6,124 nt of DNA from JBDREC01 sp043820105 [NCBI: Pseudomonadota bacterium] (GTDB lineage: Bacteria; Bdellovibrionota_F; JAHFAK01): contig JBDREC010000018.1 of assembly GCA_043820105.1 (NCBI GenBank), forward strand, positions 1 to 6,124. The letters are read 5' to 3'. Position 1 is the stretch's first letter, and every line of letters starts with the position of its first letter. Below, piece after piece: positions 4,581 through 6,124 of the stretch. A program made the translations under genes and the position numbers. The notes below the pieces were generated by a model. The model was not told the DNA's origin. It made no database searches and worked only from the letters and a program-made list of their open reading frames with translations.

Positions 4581-5910
4581 AAAAAATTCAAAATATCCTC
4601 AATCAAAACACCCTTATTAAGTGCCTTTATTAAAACATCTTTATCCATATTAAAATGCAGCATTTTGTCTATTTTGCTTAGAGTAGAAAATTTAACAAGT
4701 TTAGATATCACCTCAAGCTCAGCAGTGTTATTAAGTAAAATTTCAAAATTGGGCTGAACAATTAAGGGCTTTTTCAAAGCTTTTTCTTTTGTTTTGCTTT
4801 CTTTTACTAATTTCCCATTTAGAATATTGCCTAAAAGGCCTGTTCCTTTTATACTAGAATAATCTCCGGCGAATTCCAACAATCCAAAATCTAAACCCAG
4901 CTGAAGATAGCTCAAAACAAGCTCGTCATCTTCAAGATACTTTGTAAAAGATAATCCGTCACAAAATGAAATATACTTTTTAAAATTTTCAAGCGAAATA
5001 AAGAAATCAAAGGAAGCAATGTGTTTTAGTAAGGTCGCAAAAAAGAACTTCTTATTAATAAAGGATAGTATAAATTTAGAATAATTGTAATCAATCCCTT
5101 TTTCAAAATCAAGTTTATCCTGGAAACTATCCTTGCTTCGATATTTTACATCAATAATAAGGTTCATTAAACTATCAATGTGTCCAAAATCTGCGTTCAA
5201 AAGTTTTGAAAATGCTTTTAGTGATTTTACTTTAGGCTCATTTTTTTGAGTGAACTCCAAATACCTGCTTACACAGGCGATTTGACATGCTATGTATTCA
5301 TCTTGTACTATATGTTCATAATTAATTGTTTTGTCGGGTTTGCTGGCTTTCAACAAGGCTTCATGTTTCTTCCTTGGAAGCTTATATTTATCATCAATAA
5401 TTTTACTTAGATAGAATTGTGCTTCTCTTGAAATAGTAAATCTTCCTGAATCACGAAAATGGTAATCACTGCCCAAAGAAATAATACCTTTTGCTATAAG
5501 TTGTATTAGCTGCAAATTAAATGGACTTATGTCATAAAAATTCGGACCATAGCCTTCAAACAAGGCATTAAACTCAGACATTTCCCGATAGTGCTTGTAA
5601 GAATTTTCATCTTCTTCAATATTGATTCTTTTTTCTTTGATATTAAAATATGAAACTGGTTTTTTAAATGAATAAATAAACTCAACAAGCTCAAACTCAG
5701 CTGCTGTTAAATTTTGGCCTGATCATCAAGCTCTTGACAATATTGACTTGTTAAGGATATTTTTGAAAAAACATTTTGGTAATATTCCTGCTTACCTTTA
5801 TAAAATGTTTTTGAAAGCCCCAATGATAGATTTTCAAAATCAAAACAGTTTACATCATCTCCTGAAACATCAATAGATATCTTGGAGGATAAAAAAGCCC
5901 TAATTATTTT
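4580..5910 (-). pseudogene. Helicase_C_3 (XPB partner) protein, frameshifted and fused out of frame to XPB
   Basis: A relict of the helicase-associated protein encoded beside XPB in many bacteria (as Rv0862c beside ercc3/Rv0861c in Mycobacterium tuberculosis). The longest open piece, from ATG 5581, has 350 residues. Its last 65 or so are the Helicase_C_3 signature: KPLIVQPNFEILLNN (271-285), then KFSTLSKIDKMLHFNM, DVLIKALNKGVLIEDILNFL. The family then continues for some distance, but here it runs straight into the XPB fragment at about 4580, and the old frame stops at 4529. Upstream of ATG 5581 the same frame stays open for 47 more codons (NLTAAEFELVEFIYSFKKP, to 5722), so ATG 5581 is probably internal. 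A frameshift near 5707-5722 leads to another open stretch (5910-5707; ISIDVSGDDVNCFDFENLSL, ending QYCQELDDQAK). No plausible start remains. It has no nucleotide-binding motif of its own. Confidence 0.72.
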
Positions 5911-6124
5911 TCAAGAATATTGTATTTTATGCTTGATAATTCTGCGATTCAGAATTTTGGGATGGGAACTAATTAATTACAAACTGCCAACCTTATGAAA
6001 CTGACTATTTCTGTACCGAAAATAAGCCATATTCAAGTTACATAGTTGATTTCTAGGCTTTTGAGCCTTTAAGACAAACAGATTTAAACATGATTAGGAA
6101 AAACATTATGCATCGTGTGTTATT
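5911..6124. other. Window-edge stretch with no recognisable gene
   Basis: Both strands break into frames of about 40 codons or fewer (one plus-strand frame entering from about 5806 ends at 5998). The only structure seen is a five-base stem, AGGCT (6055-6059), TTTG, AGCCT (6064-6068). TTTTGAGCCTTTA at 6059-6071 differs by one base from 4151-4163, which may be chance. The start of the Helicase_C_3 gene should lie here but has not survived in readable form. Confidence 0.5.

Noticed and set aside
4429-4620. Plus-strand open frame of 63 codons
   Set aside because: Antisense to the XPB and Helicase_C_3 fragments, whose motifs are recognisable.
5758-5790. Plus-strand FGNIPAYLYK, like GGIPAYLLQ of the ATPase remnant
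   Set aside because: Only about ten residues match, stops lie on both sides, and the minus strand is better explained as the Helicase_C_3 gene.
5806-5998. Plus-strand open frame of about 64 codons, with a vague likeness to a RecO C-terminus
   Set aside because: It has no start and no key cysteines, and it overlaps a more plausible minus-strand frame.
6055-6068. Hairpin AGGCT-TTTG-AGCCT as a terminator
   Set aside because: The stem is five base pairs, has only three T's after it, and no gene is seen to end there.

Overview
This window comes from a strongly AT-rich bacterial chromosome and looks like an accessory or decaying region. Two full-length genes sit among fragments of at least four others. 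The families present are an XPB-type helicase, its Helicase_C_3 partner, DUF2779, DUF234-type ATPases and an AlbA_2/RecG-like ATPase. They are scattered across many phyla, so I do not name an organism. Nothing here looks like phage, CRISPR or an insertion sequence.

Layout. From 1 to 183 (minus strand) lies the C-terminal part of a DUF2779 protein, cut at its 5' side and running off the window. It abuts a 26-bp element (184-209). On the other side of that element a broken archaeal-type AAA ATPase starts abruptly at its Walker A motif (plus strand, 208-787). The ATPase has lost its N-terminus, the Walker B segment and its C-terminal half. Convergent to it is an intact 444-residue AlbA_2/HATPase/winged-helix protein (861-2195, minus) with a good promoter and a GTG start. 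A gene-poor stretch (2196-2649) follows. It holds a GC-rich 31-bp perfect hairpin, a 34-codon coding scrap, two small dyads, GAACAAG and CTGANNN short repeats, and a second exact copy of the 26-bp element.

Next is an intact DUF234-type ATPase with a PD-(D/E)XK-like C-terminus (2650-4056, minus). Its promoter region carries a dyad over the -10 box and four alternating TCAGCC/GGCTGA half-sites. Upstream, on the same strand, is a relict of the bacterial Helicase_C_3 - XPB gene pair. The Helicase_C_3 gene (4580-5910) is frameshifted near its 5' end. A deletion joins it out of frame to the N-terminal domain of XPB (4191-4580), which is itself cut before the helicase motor. I see no gene in 5911-6124.

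Reading. The DNA-repair pair (XPB and its partner) and the DUF2779 gene are dead here. The two intact genes are both nucleotide-binding proteins of the kind often found in defence or regulatory islands, each with palindromic DNA at its promoter. I find no convincing new multi-gene system. The most unusual features are the 26-bp repeat at a gene-truncation junction, the phased half-sites, and the isolated GC-rich hairpin.
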